From contig NZ_CP062231.1 of assembly GCF_024707525.1 (NCBI RefSeq), positions 4,963,501 through 5,027,500 of the forward strand: a stretch of DNA of 64,000 nt, written 5' to 3'. This document shows positions 19,387 to 29,497 of this stretch, piece by piece (position 1 is the first letter of the stretch; each line of letters starts with the position of its first letter). Made by a program: the position numbers and the translations under genes. Source of the stretch: Rhizobium sp. TH2 (GTDB taxonomy: Bacteria; Pseudomonadota; Alphaproteobacteria; Rhizobiales; Rhizobiaceae). The notes under the pieces are model-generated. The model was not told where the DNA came from. It did not search any database and worked only from the letters and a program-made list of their open reading frames with translations.

Positions 19387-20694
19387 ATGACCATCAAGAG
19401 ACGTGAATTTCTTGCAGCATCTGCCGCTGTCGCGGGTTTGACCGGATTTGGCGTCCGCCCGTCCTTCGCCCAGGCCGCCGAGCCGGCCTACAAGCCAGAG
19501 GAAGGCGCGAGCCTGCGACTTCTGCGCTGGACCCCCTTCGTCAAGGGCGACGAAGACGCCTGGCTCGCCAACACTAAAAAGTTCACCGACGCAACCGGTG
19601 TGCAGGTGCGCGTCGACAAGGAAAGCTGGGAGGACATACGTCCGAAGGCGGCGGTGGCGGCCAATGTCGGATCGGGGCCTGACATGGTCATGTGTTGGTT
19701 CGACGATGCCCATCAGTATCCCGACAAGCTCGTGGACATGACGGAACTCGCCAACTATCTCGGCGGCAAGTATGGCGGCTGGTATGACGGAGTGAAGGGC
19801 TATGCGTCCAAGGGCGACAAATTCATCGCCATGCCGCTCACCGCGATCGGCAACGCCATCTGCTACCGCGACAGTCACGTGAAGGCAGCCGGCTTCAGCG
19901 AATTCCCCAAAGATACCGCCGGCTTCCTCGAACTCTGCAAGGCGATGAAGGCCAAGGGCACGCCCGCCGGCTTCCCGCACGGCAAGGCCGTGGGCGACGG
20001 CAACAACTATGCACATTGGCTGCTCTGGAGCCATGGCGGCAAGATGGTCGACGAGAGCGGCAAGGTTTCTATCAACAGCCCGGAGACGATCGCGGCCATC
20101 AATTATGCCAAGCAACTCTATGATACCTTCATTCCCGGTACGGAAAGCTGGCAGGACATCAACAACAACCGCGCATTCCTGGCCGGCCAGGTGTCGCTGA
20201 CGGCGAACGGCGTCTCGCTCTACTATGCGTCGAAAAAGGACCCGGCACTCGCCGAACTCTCGAAGGATCTTCGCACCACCAACTTCCCCATCGGTCCGGT
20301 CGGCGAGAGCGTGGAATTACACCAGACCAGTTCGCTGCTTCTCTTCAGCCATACCAAGTATCCCGAAGCCGCGAAGGCATACGTTAAATTCATGATGGAA
20401 GCCGATCAGATGAACGCCTGGATCCAGGGCTCCAGCGCCTATTGCTGCCAGCCGCTGAAGGCCTTCGCCAACAACCCGATCTGGACTTCCGATCCGATTC
20501 ACGCGCCCTATGCCCAGGCCTCGTCGACGCTTCGACCCAACGGCTACGCCGGCCCTCTTGGCTATGCCTCGGCAGGAGTGATGGCCGATTACGTGCTGGT
20601 CGATATGTTCGCCAGTGCCGTCACTGGCCAGGCGAGCCCCGAAGACGCCGCGATCGAAGCGGAACGCCGCGCCAATCGCTATTATCGCGTCTGA
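19387..20694 (+). CDS. Sugar ABC substrate-binding protein with Tat signal
   Basis: 435-residue family-1 extracellular solute-binding protein. The N-terminus MTIKRREFLAASAAVAGL is a twin-arginine signal (RREFL), so export is probably folded via Tat. The mature domain has the pattern of carbohydrate-binding proteins (LRLLRWTPFVKGDEDAWLAN; PDMVMCWFDDAHQYPDKLVD). GGAGGAG site before the start. Downstream of the ATPase and upstream of the two permeases. Different from UgpB in motif and signal type, so it likely serves a different sugar or polyol. Confidence 0.8.
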   Translation: MTIKRREFLAASAAVAGLTGFGVRPSFAQAAEPAYKPEEGASLRLLRWTPFVKGDEDAWLANTKKFTDATGVQVRVDKESWEDIRPKAAVAANVGSGPDMVMCWFDDAHQYPDKLVDMTELANYLGGKYGGWYDGVKGYASKGDKFIAMPLTAIGNAICYRDSHVKAAGFSEFPKDTAGFLELCKAMKAKGTPAGFPHGKAVGDGNNYAHWLLWSHGGKMVDESGKVSINSPETIAAINYAKQLYDTFIPGTESWQDINNNRAFLAGQVSLTANGVSLYYASKKDPALAELSKDLRTTNFPIGPVGESVELHQTSSLLLFSHTKYPEAAKAYVKFMMEADQMNAWIQGSSAYCCQPLKAFANNPIWTSDPIHAPYAQASSTLRPNGYAGPLGYASAGVMADYVLVDMFASAVTGQASPEDAAIEAERRANRYYRV

Positions 20695-20780
20695 GCGCCA
20701 GACCTCCTCTTGGGACAGATGCATCGGCGGCTGCGGTCGCCGATGCATGAACCGCCCCGACCAGCCGGAGTATCATCTTC

Positions 20781-21713
20781 ATGCCGACTGCCCAACCGCG
20801 CAAGCCGCCATCGGCGATGGCCCGCATGATGCAGAACAACAATGCGCTCGGCTTCATGTTCATGTTGCCGGCTGCGGTTTTTCTCGTCTGCTTTCTGACC
20901 TATCCGCTCGGACTCGGCGTATGGCTGGGCTTCACGGACACGCGCATTGGCCGCGATGGCATATTCATCGGGCTTGAGAACTACGTCTTCCTCGCGCGGG
21001 ATAAGGTGTTCTGGCTCTCGGTCTTCAACACCTTGCTCTATACCTTTGTCGCCTCGATCCTGAAATTCGTGCTGGGTCTCTGGCTGGCGCTTCTCTTGAA
21101 CGAGAACCTGCCGTTCAAATCCTTCTTCCGCGCGATCGTGCTTTTGCCCTGGGTCGTGCCTACCGTACTTTCGGCGCTCGCCTTCTGGTGGATCTATGAT
21201 GCGCAGTTCTCGATTCTGTCATGGTCCCTGATCAAGCTTGGCATTATCGACAGCCCGATCAATTTCCTCGGCGATCCGGAAAACGCGCGCGCATCGGTCA
21301 TCGCCGCCAATGTCTGGCGCGGCATTCCGTTCGTGGCGATCTCGCTGCTGGCGGGGCTGCAGACGATCCCCGCATCACTCCAGGAAGCAGCCTCGCTGGA
21401 TGGCGCCACCAGCTGGCAGCGGTTCCGTTATGTGACGCTGCCGATGCTGACGCCGATCATTGCGGTGGTCATGACCTTCTCGGTTCTGTTCACCTTCACC
21501 GATTTCCAGCTCATCTACGTGCTGACCAAGGGCGGACCGGTCAATGCCACACATCTGATGGCGACGCTGTCCTTCCAGCGCGGCATACCGGGCGGCCAGT
21601 TGGGGGAAGGTGCCGCGATCGCGGTCGCCATGATCCCGTTCCTGCTCGCAGCCATCATGTTCAGCTTCTTCGGCCTGCAACGCCGTAAATGGCAACAGGG
21701 CGGCCAGGATTGA
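20781..21713 (+). CDS. Sugar ABC permease (MalF/UgpA type)
   Basis: 310 residues, GGAG ahead of the ATG. Six hydrophobic segments beginning ALGFMFMLPAAVFLVCFL, and the EAA loop LQEAASLDGATSWQRFRYV. It ends with a basic tail and is followed after 14 bases by its partner permease. Membrane channel half of the second importer. Confidence 0.85.
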   Translation: MPTAQPRKPPSAMARMMQNNNALGFMFMLPAAVFLVCFLTYPLGLGVWLGFTDTRIGRDGIFIGLENYVFLARDKVFWLSVFNTLLYTFVASILKFVLGLWLALLLNENLPFKSFFRAIVLLPWVVPTVLSALAFWWIYDAQFSILSWSLIKLGIIDSPINFLGDPENARASVIAANVWRGIPFVAISLLAGLQTIPASLQEAASLDGATSWQRFRYVTLPMLTPIIAVVMTFSVLFTFTDFQLIYVLTKGGPVNATHLMATLSFQRGIPGGQLGEGAAIAVAMIPFLLAAIMFSFFGLQRRKWQQGGQD

Positions 21714-21727
21714 TGCGGAGTAGAGAA

Positions 21728-22621
21728 ATGGCCAAGATCCAACAGGACAGCGTTCTCACCGACAATGTGGAGGGAATGAGCTATCTCAACAGCCTGCCCC
21801 GCCGCGTGGTGCTGCTCTACATCCCCATGGCGATATTCGTCTTCGTATTGCTGTTTCCCTTCTACTGGATGGCCATCACTGCCGTGAAGCCGAACTCGCA
21901 GTTGACGGACTATGAGAACTACAGCCCGTTCTGGGTGGTCGGCCCGACGCTCGACCACATCAAGTACCTGTTGTTCGAGACTTCCTATCCAGGTTGGCTG
22001 TGGAACACGGTCCTGGTTGCGGTCGGATCGACCGTCCTGTCACTCGCGGCTTCGGTCTTTGCCGCCTATGCCATCGAGCGTGTCCGGTTTTCCGGCGCCC
22101 GCACGACGGGGTTGCTGATCTTCCTCGCCTATCTCGTGCCGCCATCGATCCTGTTCATTCCCCTCGCCTTCATTGTCTTCAAGTTCGGCATCTACGATTC
22201 CAGGATGGCGCTGATCTTCACCTATCCGACCTTTCTCATTCCGTTCTGCACATGGCTGCTGATGGGTTACTTCCGTTCGATCCCCTTCGAACTCGAGGAA
22301 AGCGCGCTGGTGGATGGCGCATCGCGCTGGCAGATTCTCATCAAGATCATCCTGCCGCTCGCCATTCCCGGGCTTATCTCGGCGGGGATCTTCGCCTTCA
22401 CGCTTTCCTGGAACGAGTTCATCTATGCCCTCACCTTCATCCAGTCCTCCGAGAACAAGACCGTTCCGGTCGGCGTGCTGACCGAACTGGTGCGCGGCGA
22501 CGTTTTCGAATGGGGATCACTGATGGCGGGGGCTCTTTTCGGCTCGCTCCCGGTCGTTATCTTGTATTCCTTCTTCGTCGATTATTACGTGTCGTCGATG
22601 ACAGGTGCTGTGAAAGAGTAA
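21728..22621 (+). CDS. Sugar ABC permease (MalG/UgpE type)
   Basis: 297 residues from the ATG at 21728 (GCGGAGTAGAGAA upstream); an in-frame start at 21689 would overlap the preceding gene and lacks a site. Six hydrophobic segments and the EAA loop ELEESALVDGASRWQ. Last gene of the second importer operon. No sugar-catabolic enzyme or LacI/AraC regulator is adjacent to either importer. Confidence 0.85.
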   Translation: MAKIQQDSVLTDNVEGMSYLNSLPRRVVLLYIPMAIFVFVLLFPFYWMAITAVKPNSQLTDYENYSPFWVVGPTLDHIKYLLFETSYPGWLWNTVLVAVGSTVLSLAASVFAAYAIERVRFSGARTTGLLIFLAYLVPPSILFIPLAFIVFKFGIYDSRMALIFTYPTFLIPFCTWLLMGYFRSIPFELEESALVDGASRWQILIKIILPLAIPGLISAGIFAFTLSWNEFIYALTFIQSSENKTVPVGVLTELVRGDVFEWGSLMAGALFGSLPVVILYSFFVDYYVSSMTGAVKE

Positions 22622-22868
22622 AATTTCAAGCACTCAACTGGCCGCGAAGAAACTCATCGCGACTGGGGCTCTTTGGGCGCAACGTTTTCGCGTGGCCTCT
22701 TGGGCATATCCATGTGCGGTCGAATACGGGCTGTTCGAAAACAGGATCAGATTTTGCGAATACTAACGAGGAGGCTGCAACTCTGGGACAAACGCTTCCA
22801 AAGCTCCAGATATTTCCTCATCGCAGAGAAATAAGTTCAAGTGAACGCACGACAGCTTCCTGAGAACC

Positions 22869-23074
22869 CTAACCGAATGACACCTCGGAGGCGGTCCGCC
22901 GGACGTCCTGACGCCGATGTCCGGATGTTCGTCCTTTGGCTCCCAGCAGTATGTCGATTTCGGCTTTATCACGGCCGTATTGCCTAAGAAGCCTCTTGGC
23001 GTGTTGATGACTGACGCAATATTTCCTGGTCACGTAGTCTTCGGTGATTTCGAGTCGGCATCAGAGACGTTCAT
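22869..23074 (-). pseudogene. Frameshifted small gene (DUF3606-like length)
   Basis: A strong ribosome site and ATG (GGCAAGGAGATTTGCC-ATG at 23074) open a frame that dies after 14 codons. The +1/-1 shifted frame continues with clearly coding sequence (EITEDYVTRKYCVSHQHAK, then LLRQYGRDKAEIDILLGAKG) to TAG at 22869. A single-base indel about 25 bases after the start would restore a ~67-residue helical protein similar in size and style to small DUF3606-like rhizobial proteins. The rest of 22622-23336 holds no other gene. Confidence 0.45.
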
Positions 23075-23336
23075 GGCAAATCTCCTTGCCACGATAACGG
23101 AGGTTCGTTGGCTCGGGTTCCAAGAAGACCAATCGCCTCGCCTCGACTGAGGTGCGTCAGGCCTTCTTTCCGAACCCTACCTACTATCGTGCATGTGCTC
23201 TTTGAGGAAGTGGCGAAGACCCGGGCCACAGACACCTAAACGCACGCTCGGAGGGTTGTAACCGGTGTTGGGAAGCGTTGGAACAGTTACCACAATGCCG
23301 CGTTGTCATCGCATCGTGAAAACAAGGAGACCCGCG

Positions 23337-23558
23337 ATGACCAAGACCCTCGCACTTGTGTTTGCAGCCACTTTCGCCACCGCCACGCTCGCCTATGCCG
23401 ACGACGTGATCATCCGGCAGACCGACCCGGAACCCACCAACAGCATTGTCATCAAGGAAAAACAGGACCCTGACGTCGTCATCAAAAAGAAGAAGGTCAT
23501 CGTCCGCGAGGACAACGATGCTGATGTGACCATCAAGGGGTCGATTAACGTCGACTGA
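23337..23558 (+). CDS. Small periplasmic repetitive charged protein
   Basis: 73 residues with an AAGGAGA site. Signal peptide 1-20 (cleavage near AYA-DD). The mature 53 residues are made of short alternating segments of Ile/Val, Lys and Asp (IVIKEKQDPDVVIKKKKVIV, then REDNDADVTIKG), suggesting a beta-strand-rich, possibly surface or metal-binding peptide. No known family. It partly overlaps, on the other strand, the doubtful 3' part of 23393-24046. Confidence 0.6.
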   Translation: MTKTLALVFAATFATATLAYADDVIIRQTDPEPTNSIVIKEKQDPDVVIKKKKVIVREDNDADVTIKGSINVD

Positions 23559-24046
23559 TTTATAGAGCACCCTCGCGTCATGGCGACGCGAGGGTGTGCG
23601 ATCCGGCGCGCCAATCTCCTATGGACGCCCGAACAAAGACGGTTCATCGGCCTCGTCGACCAGGAAGGCGCAACCGTCCACGAAACCATCCAGGGCTGGG
23701 CGAGGAGGACGCCGCGTTCCTTCTGCCAGTTGCTGTCAAAGCCGCGCTCTCGGGCGCTGGCGCGTTGCTCAGCCATTGACCGCGGCGAGATACCACGTCC
23801 TGCAATCGTGCGGGTGATGTAGTCCTTCATCGACCACGCGTCGACTGTCTTACCGTCGCGGGAAGCGCGGACCACCGTTCGTTCATGCTGATACCATAAG
23901 TCAAGCTGGCCGGCATGCTTGGTGTTGATGAGGTCCGTGCCGATCGCGGCCTCGTTACCGTCGGCATCAATGAGAGCCTCTTCCTCCTTGGAGAGTTGCG
24001 AGCCGATTAGCTCAGCTGGCTTCTTCACTTTGCGGTATTCGGGCAC
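23393..24046 (-). CDS. Hypothetical protein, C-terminal part doubtful
   Basis: GTG start at 24046 behind AAGGA. The first ~120 residues look coding (EYRKVKKPAELIGSQLSKEE; LINTKHAGQLDLWYQHERTV; GRGISPRSMAEQRASARERG). Downstream of about 23690 the frame becomes Ser/Arg-rich and finally runs antisense through the small periplasmic gene at 23337-23558, so the real 3' end has probably been lost or shifted. The family is not recognised; it may be the remnant of a larger mobile-element protein. Confidence 0.4.
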   Translation of the reverse strand: MPEYRKVKKPAELIGSQLSKEEEALIDADGNEAAIGTDLINTKHAGQLDLWYQHERTVVRASRDGKTVDAWSMKDYITRTIAGRGISPRSMAEQRASARERGFDSNWQKERGVLLAQPWMVSWTVAPSWSTRPMNRLCSGVHRRLARRIAHPRVAMTRGCSINQSTLIDPLMVTSASLSSRTMTFFFLMTTSGSCFSLMTMLLVGSGSVCRMITSSA

Positions 24047-24155
24047 GGCACTGTCCTTTTAAGTCAAGCGGAGAAAATCGAAGTGTTTCAGCACGTACTT
24101 GTAGTATTCGGCATTCCCGTTTACTGGTCAAAGATCATTAATGGAGGAATACCGC

Positions 24156-24674
24156 ATGGCAAAGAAGAAATTGGGTACAGAAGAGTCGGATTCATACACC
24201 GGCTCCAAGAAAAGCAATGCCTATGATGGGCTCGGGGGCCACGACACCATCAGCGGTATGGGCGGAAACGATAAGCTGTGGGGCGGCCTCGGCAACGACG
24301 GCATATTGGGCGGGGATGGCAACGACAGGATTTGGGGTGGCGAAGGTTTCGACATTATCAATGGTGGCGCCGGTAACGATGTCCTTAGTGGGGGCACCGA
24401 AACTGACGCGTTTATCTTCGTGGCTGGCGGCGGTAAGTACGCTCCAGGCAGTGACGTGGATATCATCACCGATATCAATACGTCCGGCGAAGACATGGAC
24501 GATATCCAGATTATGAACCTTATGCAGCCTATTGACAGCTTCGACGACATCATGAAGTACGCCAAGCAGGACGGCAAGGATGTCCGCATCGACTTCAAGT
24601 TCGGCGACGTGCTGATCCTGGAGGGCGTCAAGAAGAGCGAACTCAGCGCCGAACTATTTATGTTTGAGGGCTAA
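24156..24674 (+). CDS. Short RTX calcium-binding protein
   Basis: 172 residues from the ATG at 24156 (GGAGGAATACCGC upstream; the earlier ATG at 24141 overlaps the ribosome site). It has about six consecutive glycine-rich nonapeptides between residues 25 and 85 (GLGGHDTISGMGGNDKLWGG and onward) forming a calcium beta-roll. An acidic C-terminal region ends in FMFEG, a probable type I secretion signal. Third RTX gene of the island; the shared MAKK start with 8414-9085 suggests related origin. Confidence 0.85.
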   Translation: MAKKKLGTEESDSYTGSKKSNAYDGLGGHDTISGMGGNDKLWGGLGNDGILGGDGNDRIWGGEGFDIINGGAGNDVLSGGTETDAFIFVAGGGKYAPGSDVDIITDINTSGEDMDDIQIMNLMQPIDSFDDIMKYAKQDGKDVRIDFKFGDVLILEGVKKSELSAELFMFEG

Positions 24675-24721
24675 CGCTCACCTTAGAATGGACATCGTGA
24701 CCTTTCTATTTTTGCGACATA

Positions 24722-24749
24722 AGCCGGGGTTACAAACCCGGCTTTCTTG
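24722..24749 (+). terminator. Rho-independent terminator after RTX gene
   Basis: Perfect 8-bp stem AAGCCGGG (24722-24729) with CCCGGCTT (24738-24745), 8-nt loop, followed by TCTT. It lies 48 bases after the RTX stop. The remaining 24750-25060 holds no gene. Confidence 0.7.
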
Positions 24750-25060
24750 TTCGCGAGCGTGGTGGCGGCAGAGAACAAATGACCGATTTGGGGCCGCAAA
24801 CGGTCTGTCCGCTTGTCGGCAGCATTGTCGAAAAGCGGTCGGTAGCTTATGGCGTGGCGGCGACGGGGTCGCACACGCTCACGCCTTGATCGGAATCCAA
24901 CCCCGGGGCCAGTCGTTCTTCTGCTGCGTTCTCATTGCGACGACACGTTTGAACTTATTGCCCGACTGCCTGCTCTTTGCGCCTCCCGGCGGTCCAAACC
25001 TGTCCGCCTCGGGCGAATGTTAAATGCGATCATCCTGCCTTGGCGCGCTTTAGCTAGGCG

Positions 25061-27460
25061 TCATATGCGCTCATCCACCCACTGCCAATCGCGGATCTCC
25101 GGCATGTCCTGGCCGTGCGCGCGAATGTACGCCCGGTGCTCAAGCAGCTTGCCGTCCATTACCTGCTTCAGACCAACGCAGACGCTCTTCAGTTCCGGCA
25201 CCCAATCAAGAACACTATGCACGATGTGATAGCGGTCGAGACCGTTCAGGACGGTCATGTCGAATGGCGTCGTCGTTGTACCTTCTTCGTTGTAGCCGCG
25301 CACATGGATGTTGTCGTGATTGGATCTGCGATAGGTAAGGCGGTGAATCGTCCAAGGATAGCCGTGGTAGGCGAAGATGACCGGCCTGTCGGTCGTAAAG
25401 AGCGCGTCGAACTCCCTGTCAGAGAGGCCATGCGGATGATGCTCCTTTGGCTGGAGTGTCATCAAATCCACGACGTTGATGACCCGGATGGACAAATCCG
25501 GAGCAAGCTCCTTTAGGATCTGCACCGCAGCCAGCGTTTCCAGCGTGGGAACGTCGCCGGCACACGCCAATACGACGTCGGGTTCGCTTCCATTCCTGGT
25601 CGAAGCCCAGTCCCAAACGCCTATCCCTGCCCGGCAATGAACGATCGCCTTGTCCATGGACAGCCACTGCCATGACGGTGGCTTGCCCGCGACGATGATG
25701 TTGATGCGATTCCAGGTGCGCAGGACGTGGTCGGTCACGCAGAGCAGTGTGTTCGCATCTGGCGGCAGGTAGACGCGTACGATGTCAGCTTTTTTGTTAA
25801 GCGCGACATCGATGAAGCCCGGATCTTGGTGGCTGAAACCATTGTGCTCCTGATGCCAGACATGGCTCGACAGCAGATAATTCAGCGACGAGATGGGCCT
25901 CCGCCACGGAATATCCTGGCACGCATCCAGCCACTTGGCATGCTGGTTGAACATCGAATCGACGATGTGAATGAACGCCTCGTAACAGGAAAACAGTCCA
26001 TGTCGGCCGGTCAGAAGGTAGCCTTCCAGCCAACCCTGGCAGGTGTGCTCGGACAGGATTTCCAGGACTCTGCCGTCACGCCCAAGATGAACGTCCTCCG
26101 GAAGGATCGTCTCCATCCACGCGCGTTCTGTCACCTGAAAGACATCCTGCAGTCGGTTGGACGCCGTCTCGTCGGGACCGACAATGCGGAAGTTCTTGGC
26201 TGCGTCGTTAAGTTCCATCACGGCGCGCAGGAAGACGCCCATCGCTTTTGTGGATTCGGCTTTCATAGACCCTGGTTGCCCGGTTACCAATGCATGATCC
26301 TGCAATCCGGGGAGATTGAGGGATTTGCGCAAAAGACCACCATTGGTATGGGGGTTGGCGCTCATCCGGCGCCGTCCCTGCGGCGCCGTTTCCCGGATTG
26401 ATGCAAAAGGAGCGCCTGCTGCGTCAAAGAGCTCTTCCGGCCGGTAGCTTCTCAGCCATTCCTCCAAAAGCCTGAGATGCTCCGGATCTTTCGCAATCCC
26501 TGAAAGCGGGACCTGATGCGACCGCCAGAACCCTTCAGTCTTTAGGCCATCGACCTCTTTCGGGCCGGTCCAGCCCTTTGGGCTGCGCAAAACGATCATC
26601 GGCCATTTGAGACGGGAGGACTGTTCCGAACCGCCCCGCGCGGCAGTCCGAATGTCATGAATTTTGTCCATGGCCTGATCGAGCACAACTGCCATTCGCT
26701 CGTGCATCAGCGCAGGATCGTGCCCCTCGACAAAGAGCGGCTCGTAGCCGTAGCCGATGAACAGCGCCCGCAGTTCGTCCTCGGGGATGCGCGCCAGGAT
26801 TGTCGGATTGGCGATCTTGTAGCCATTCAAATGCAGGATCGGCAGAACGGCGCCATCGCGTGCGGGGTTCAGGAACTTGTTCGAATGCCAGGCGGCCGCC
26901 AGCGGCCCGGTTTCCGCTTCTCCATCGCCGACCACGCAGGCGACGATGAGATCCGGATTGTCAAAAGCCGCGCCAAAGGCATGTGAAAGTGCATAGCCAA
27001 GTTCGCCACCCTCATGGATGGATCCGGGCACATCGGGTGCTGCATGGCTCGGTATCCCGCCCGGAAACGAAAACTGCCGGAACAGTTTCCGCATTCCCCC
27101 TTCGTCGAGCGTGATGTCTGGATAGAGCTCGCTATACGTGCCTTCGAGATAGGTGTTGGCGACCATTGCCGGGCCGCCATGGCCAGGCCCACAGACGTAG
27201 ATGACGTTCTCATCACGGGCCCGGATAATCCGGTTCAGATGTGCGTAAATGAAACTCAGGCCCGGCGATGTACCCCAATGGCCCAGGAGCCTTGGTTTAA
27301 CATGCTCGATCCGAAGCGGTTCGCGCAACAATGGGTTGTCCATCAGGTATATCTGGCCGATCGTCAGATAATTTGCCGCCCGCCAGTGCGCGTCGATGTC
27401 ATGCAATTCGCGCTGCGAAAGACGAGCAGGTGCAACAGATGCACTCAGGGGATCGCTCAT
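25061..27460 (-). CDS. xfp: Xylulose-5-P/fructose-6-P phosphoketolase
   Basis: 799-residue thiamine-diphosphate enzyme that cleaves xylulose-5-phosphate or fructose-6-phosphate with phosphate to acetyl-phosphate plus a shorter sugar phosphate. Length matches the family. Diagnostic motifs: N-terminal [17 protein letters not shown], the pyrophosphate/Mg region [20 protein letters not shown] (near residue 180-200), [13 protein letters not shown], and [24 protein letters not shown] sequence in the second half. Cytosolic. Lies downstream of the acetate kinase-PduL gene on the same strand (240 bases apart), so its product acetyl-phosphate can be used directly by the neighbour. Confidence 0.95.
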   Translation of the reverse strand: MSDPLSASVAPARLSQRELHDIDAHWRAANYLTIGQIYLMDNPLLREPLRIEHVKPRLLGHWGTSPGLSFIYAHLNRIIRARDENVIYVCGPGHGGPAMVANTYLEGTYSELYPDITLDEGGMRKLFRQFSFPGGIPSHAAPDVPGSIHEGGELGYALSHAFGAAFDNPDLIVACVVGDGEAETGPLAAAWHSNKFLNPARDGAVLPILHLNGYKIANPTILARIPEDELRALFIGYGYEPLFVEGHDPALMHERMAVVLDQAMDKIHDIRTAARGGSEQSSRLKWPMIVLRSPKGWTGPKEVDGLKTEGFWRSHQVPLSGIAKDPEHLRLLEEWLRSYRPEELFDAAGAPFASIRETAPQGRRRMSANPHTNGGLLRKSLNLPGLQDHALVTGQPGSMKAESTKAMGVFLRAVMELNDAAKNFRIVGPDETASNRLQDVFQVTERAWMETILPEDVHLGRDGRVLEILSEHTCQGWLEGYLLTGRHGLFSCYEAFIHIVDSMFNQHAKWLDACQDIPWRRPISSLNYLLSSHVWHQEHNGFSHQDPGFIDVALNKKADIVRVYLPPDANTLLCVTDHVLRTWNRINIIVAGKPPSWQWLSMDKAIVHCRAGIGVWDWASTRNGSEPDVVLACAGDVPTLETLAAVQILKELAPDLSIRVINVVDLMTLQPKEHHPHGLSDREFDALFTTDRPVIFAYHGYPWTIHRLTYRRSNHDNIHVRGYNEEGTTTTPFDMTVLNGLDRYHIVHSVLDWVPELKSVCVGLKQVMDGKLLEHRAYIRAHGQDMPEIRDWQWVDERI

Positions 27461-27700
27461 ATTGACTCCTGGTTCGCAGACCTGAAAATTTGCGTGGTGG
27501 GGCGGATTCGGCCGCGAAGTCGAAGCACCGTTCTTGGCGTCTCTATCGAAGCTAACGCATCAAGCGGTCCTTGGGTCCATCCGGCCGTGACGAATGCCGA
27601 AGCGACAGACATGAGACTTGCGGCCAGTGGTGGCCTAGCCGGCGAGCGTCGCCGGCGCGCCAGTCGTTTCGGCACGGAGCAGCGACCTGCAATAGATCCG

Positions 27701-29497
27701 CTAATCTCTGTTCGCCACGGCGACGGCACGAAGACCGGGAACGAGCGATCCTTCACCGCTAACGCGGATATCGGCGGCGTTTGCCTCGTCAGTATCGATA
27801 TGCATCTCGGTTACGGAGTCGGCGCCGACACGGATTAGCGTCTTGCCGAACACCAGCCCGCGCTCCTCGTCGCCGATGTAAACGTCCACGAGCATGCCGT
27901 CCACGAGGCCCAGGCGTCCGGCATCATCCGGGTTGGTATGGATATGACGCGCGGCCACAATCAGTCCGTCGGCATTGAGGCTCCCGAAAGGTCCAATGAG
28001 GCGAACCGTTGGCGTACCGTCCAGCTTGCCACTGTCGCGAACGGGCGCATCAATGCCGAGCGCAAACCCGTCCGTTCTCGAAATTTCGATCTGCGTCCGG
28101 GGACGCTCGGGGCCGAGGATGGCGACGCGCTCCAGGCGACCTTTCGGTCCCTCCAGCGTGACGCGCTCGCTCGCGGCCCATTGGCCAGGCTGGCGAAGCG
28201 GAATGGCGGGCGTCAGTTGGTATCCAGCTCCGAACAAGGCCTCGGTAGCTGGTCGGGACAGGTGAACGTGCCGGGCCGATACCGCGACGGGGATCGGTTC
28301 GGGCACCGTTGCCTTCGGTGCCAATGCGGCGGCCGTTTCCTGGGCGATCATCAACTGCTCGGCAGTCTCGGTGACGATCACCCGCACTCTGGCACCATAG
28401 GCCTGGATCTGCGGGGCAGCGTGGTTGGCTAGTTCGACACACTGGTTGCGGTCGTGGTCGAGTCGCAGACCCATGAACTCCAGTCCATCGCAGATGCGCC
28501 GGCGCATTGACGGCGAGTTCTCCCCGATGCCTCCGGTAAAGACGACAGCATCGAGGCCACCCATGGCCGCCGCATAGGCTCCAATATATTTTCGGGCGCG
28601 ATAGGCGAACAATTCGATGGCGAGCTGGGCATCAGCGTCACCTCCACTGGCACGATCTTCGACGTCTCGCATGTCGGATGAACCCGTGAGTCCCTTGAGC
28701 CCGCTTTCGGAATAAAGCGCTTCCTCAACATCCACAATCGACAGCGCATGCTGCCGCGACAGGAATCCAAACAGGCCCGGATCGACATCGCCGGAACGCG
28801 TTCCCATTACCAATCCCTCGAGCGGTGTCATCCCCATCGACGTGTCTATGCTCTCTCCACGGTTGACCGCGCAGACACTGGCCCCGTTGCCAAGATGCAC
28901 GCTAACTATCTGGAGATCGCGCAGCGGCACGTCAATCTCCTCAGCGGCACGGATAGCCACATACTTGTGCGACGTGCCGTGAAATCCAAAGCGCCGCAGA
29001 CCAGCATCGCGCCAAGCTTTTGGTACGGCGTAAGTCGTAGCGCGAGGTGGATTGGTGCTATGGAATGCAGTATCGAAGACAGCGACCTGAGGCAGGTTCG
29101 GCCAGACTTGCTTTGCAATGCGCACAGCCAGAAGATTTGCGGGATTGTGTAGCGGCGCCAGAGGCGTCAGCGCCTCGATCGCCACAACGGTAGCTTCGTC
29201 GAGAACAGCCGTCGTTCGGAAGTTTTCGCCCCCATGAACGATCCGATGGCCGACCGCTTCCAGTTGGGCAACTCCATGGCCATCAAGAATTCGCGGGAGC
29301 GCAACCAGGGCGGCGGCAATGTCACCAAACGGCGCTTCCCCGGTTTCGATCGCACCGTCCTTGGTAATCTTGTAAGAACAGCGCCCGGCCTCAAATTTCT
29401 CGTAACCCGCTTTGAATATCTCGGTCGCCTTTTCCGTAATTTCGAAAACGCCGACCTTCAAGCTGGAACTGCCGCAATTCAACACAAGTATTTTCAC
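27701..29497 (-). CDS. Acetate kinase fused to PduL-type phosphotransacylase
   Basis: 598-residue fusion. Residues 1 to about 390 are acetate kinase: start KILVLNCGSSSLK, HGTSHKYVA, SVHLGNGASV, GMTPLEGLVMGTRSGDVDPG, FTGGIGENS are all intact. Residues from about 400 onward are PduL, a zinc phosphate acyltransferase unrelated to Pta. The three metal/active-site motifs are present: VSARHVHLS, VAARHIHTNPDDAG and MHIDTDEANAADI. One polypeptide could therefore interconvert acetyl-phosphate with acetate + ATP and with acetyl-CoA. Normal acetate kinase is about 400 residues, so the ~200 extra residues are a real domain. Forms a unit with phosphoketolase (27460 downward). Confidence 0.92.
   Translation of the reverse strand: MKILVLNCGSSSLKVGVFEITEKATEIFKAGYEKFEAGRCSYKITKDGAIETGEAPFGDIAAALVALPRILDGHGVAQLEAVGHRIVHGGENFRTTAVLDEATVVAIEALTPLAPLHNPANLLAVRIAKQVWPNLPQVAVFDTAFHSTNPPRATTYAVPKAWRDAGLRRFGFHGTSHKYVAIRAAEEIDVPLRDLQIVSVHLGNGASVCAVNRGESIDTSMGMTPLEGLVMGTRSGDVDPGLFGFLSRQHALSIVDVEEALYSESGLKGLTGSSDMRDVEDRASGGDADAQLAIELFAYRARKYIGAYAAAMGGLDAVVFTGGIGENSPSMRRRICDGLEFMGLRLDHDRNQCVELANHAAPQIQAYGARVRVIVTETAEQLMIAQETAAALAPKATVPEPIPVAVSARHVHLSRPATEALFGAGYQLTPAIPLRQPGQWAASERVTLEGPKGRLERVAILGPERPRTQIEISRTDGFALGIDAPVRDSGKLDGTPTVRLIGPFGSLNADGLIVAARHIHTNPDDAGRLGLVDGMLVDVYIGDEERGLVFGKTLIRVGADSVTEMHIDTDEANAADIRVSGEGSLVPGLRAVAVANRD

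Noticed and set aside
18565..20115. Long minus-strand frame of 516 codons
   Set aside because: Antisense of the ABC ATPase and binding-protein genes; high-GC shadow with no motif.
24290..24410. Tandem DNA repeats resembling a CRISPR or satellite
   Set aside because: These are degenerate codons of RTX nonapeptides; units are 27 bp without constant spacers.
27457..27756. 99-codon minus-strand frame between xfp and the ackA-pduL gene
   Set aside because: No start signal or motif, Arg/Pro-rich, overlaps the 3' end of ackA-pduL; treated as spacer.
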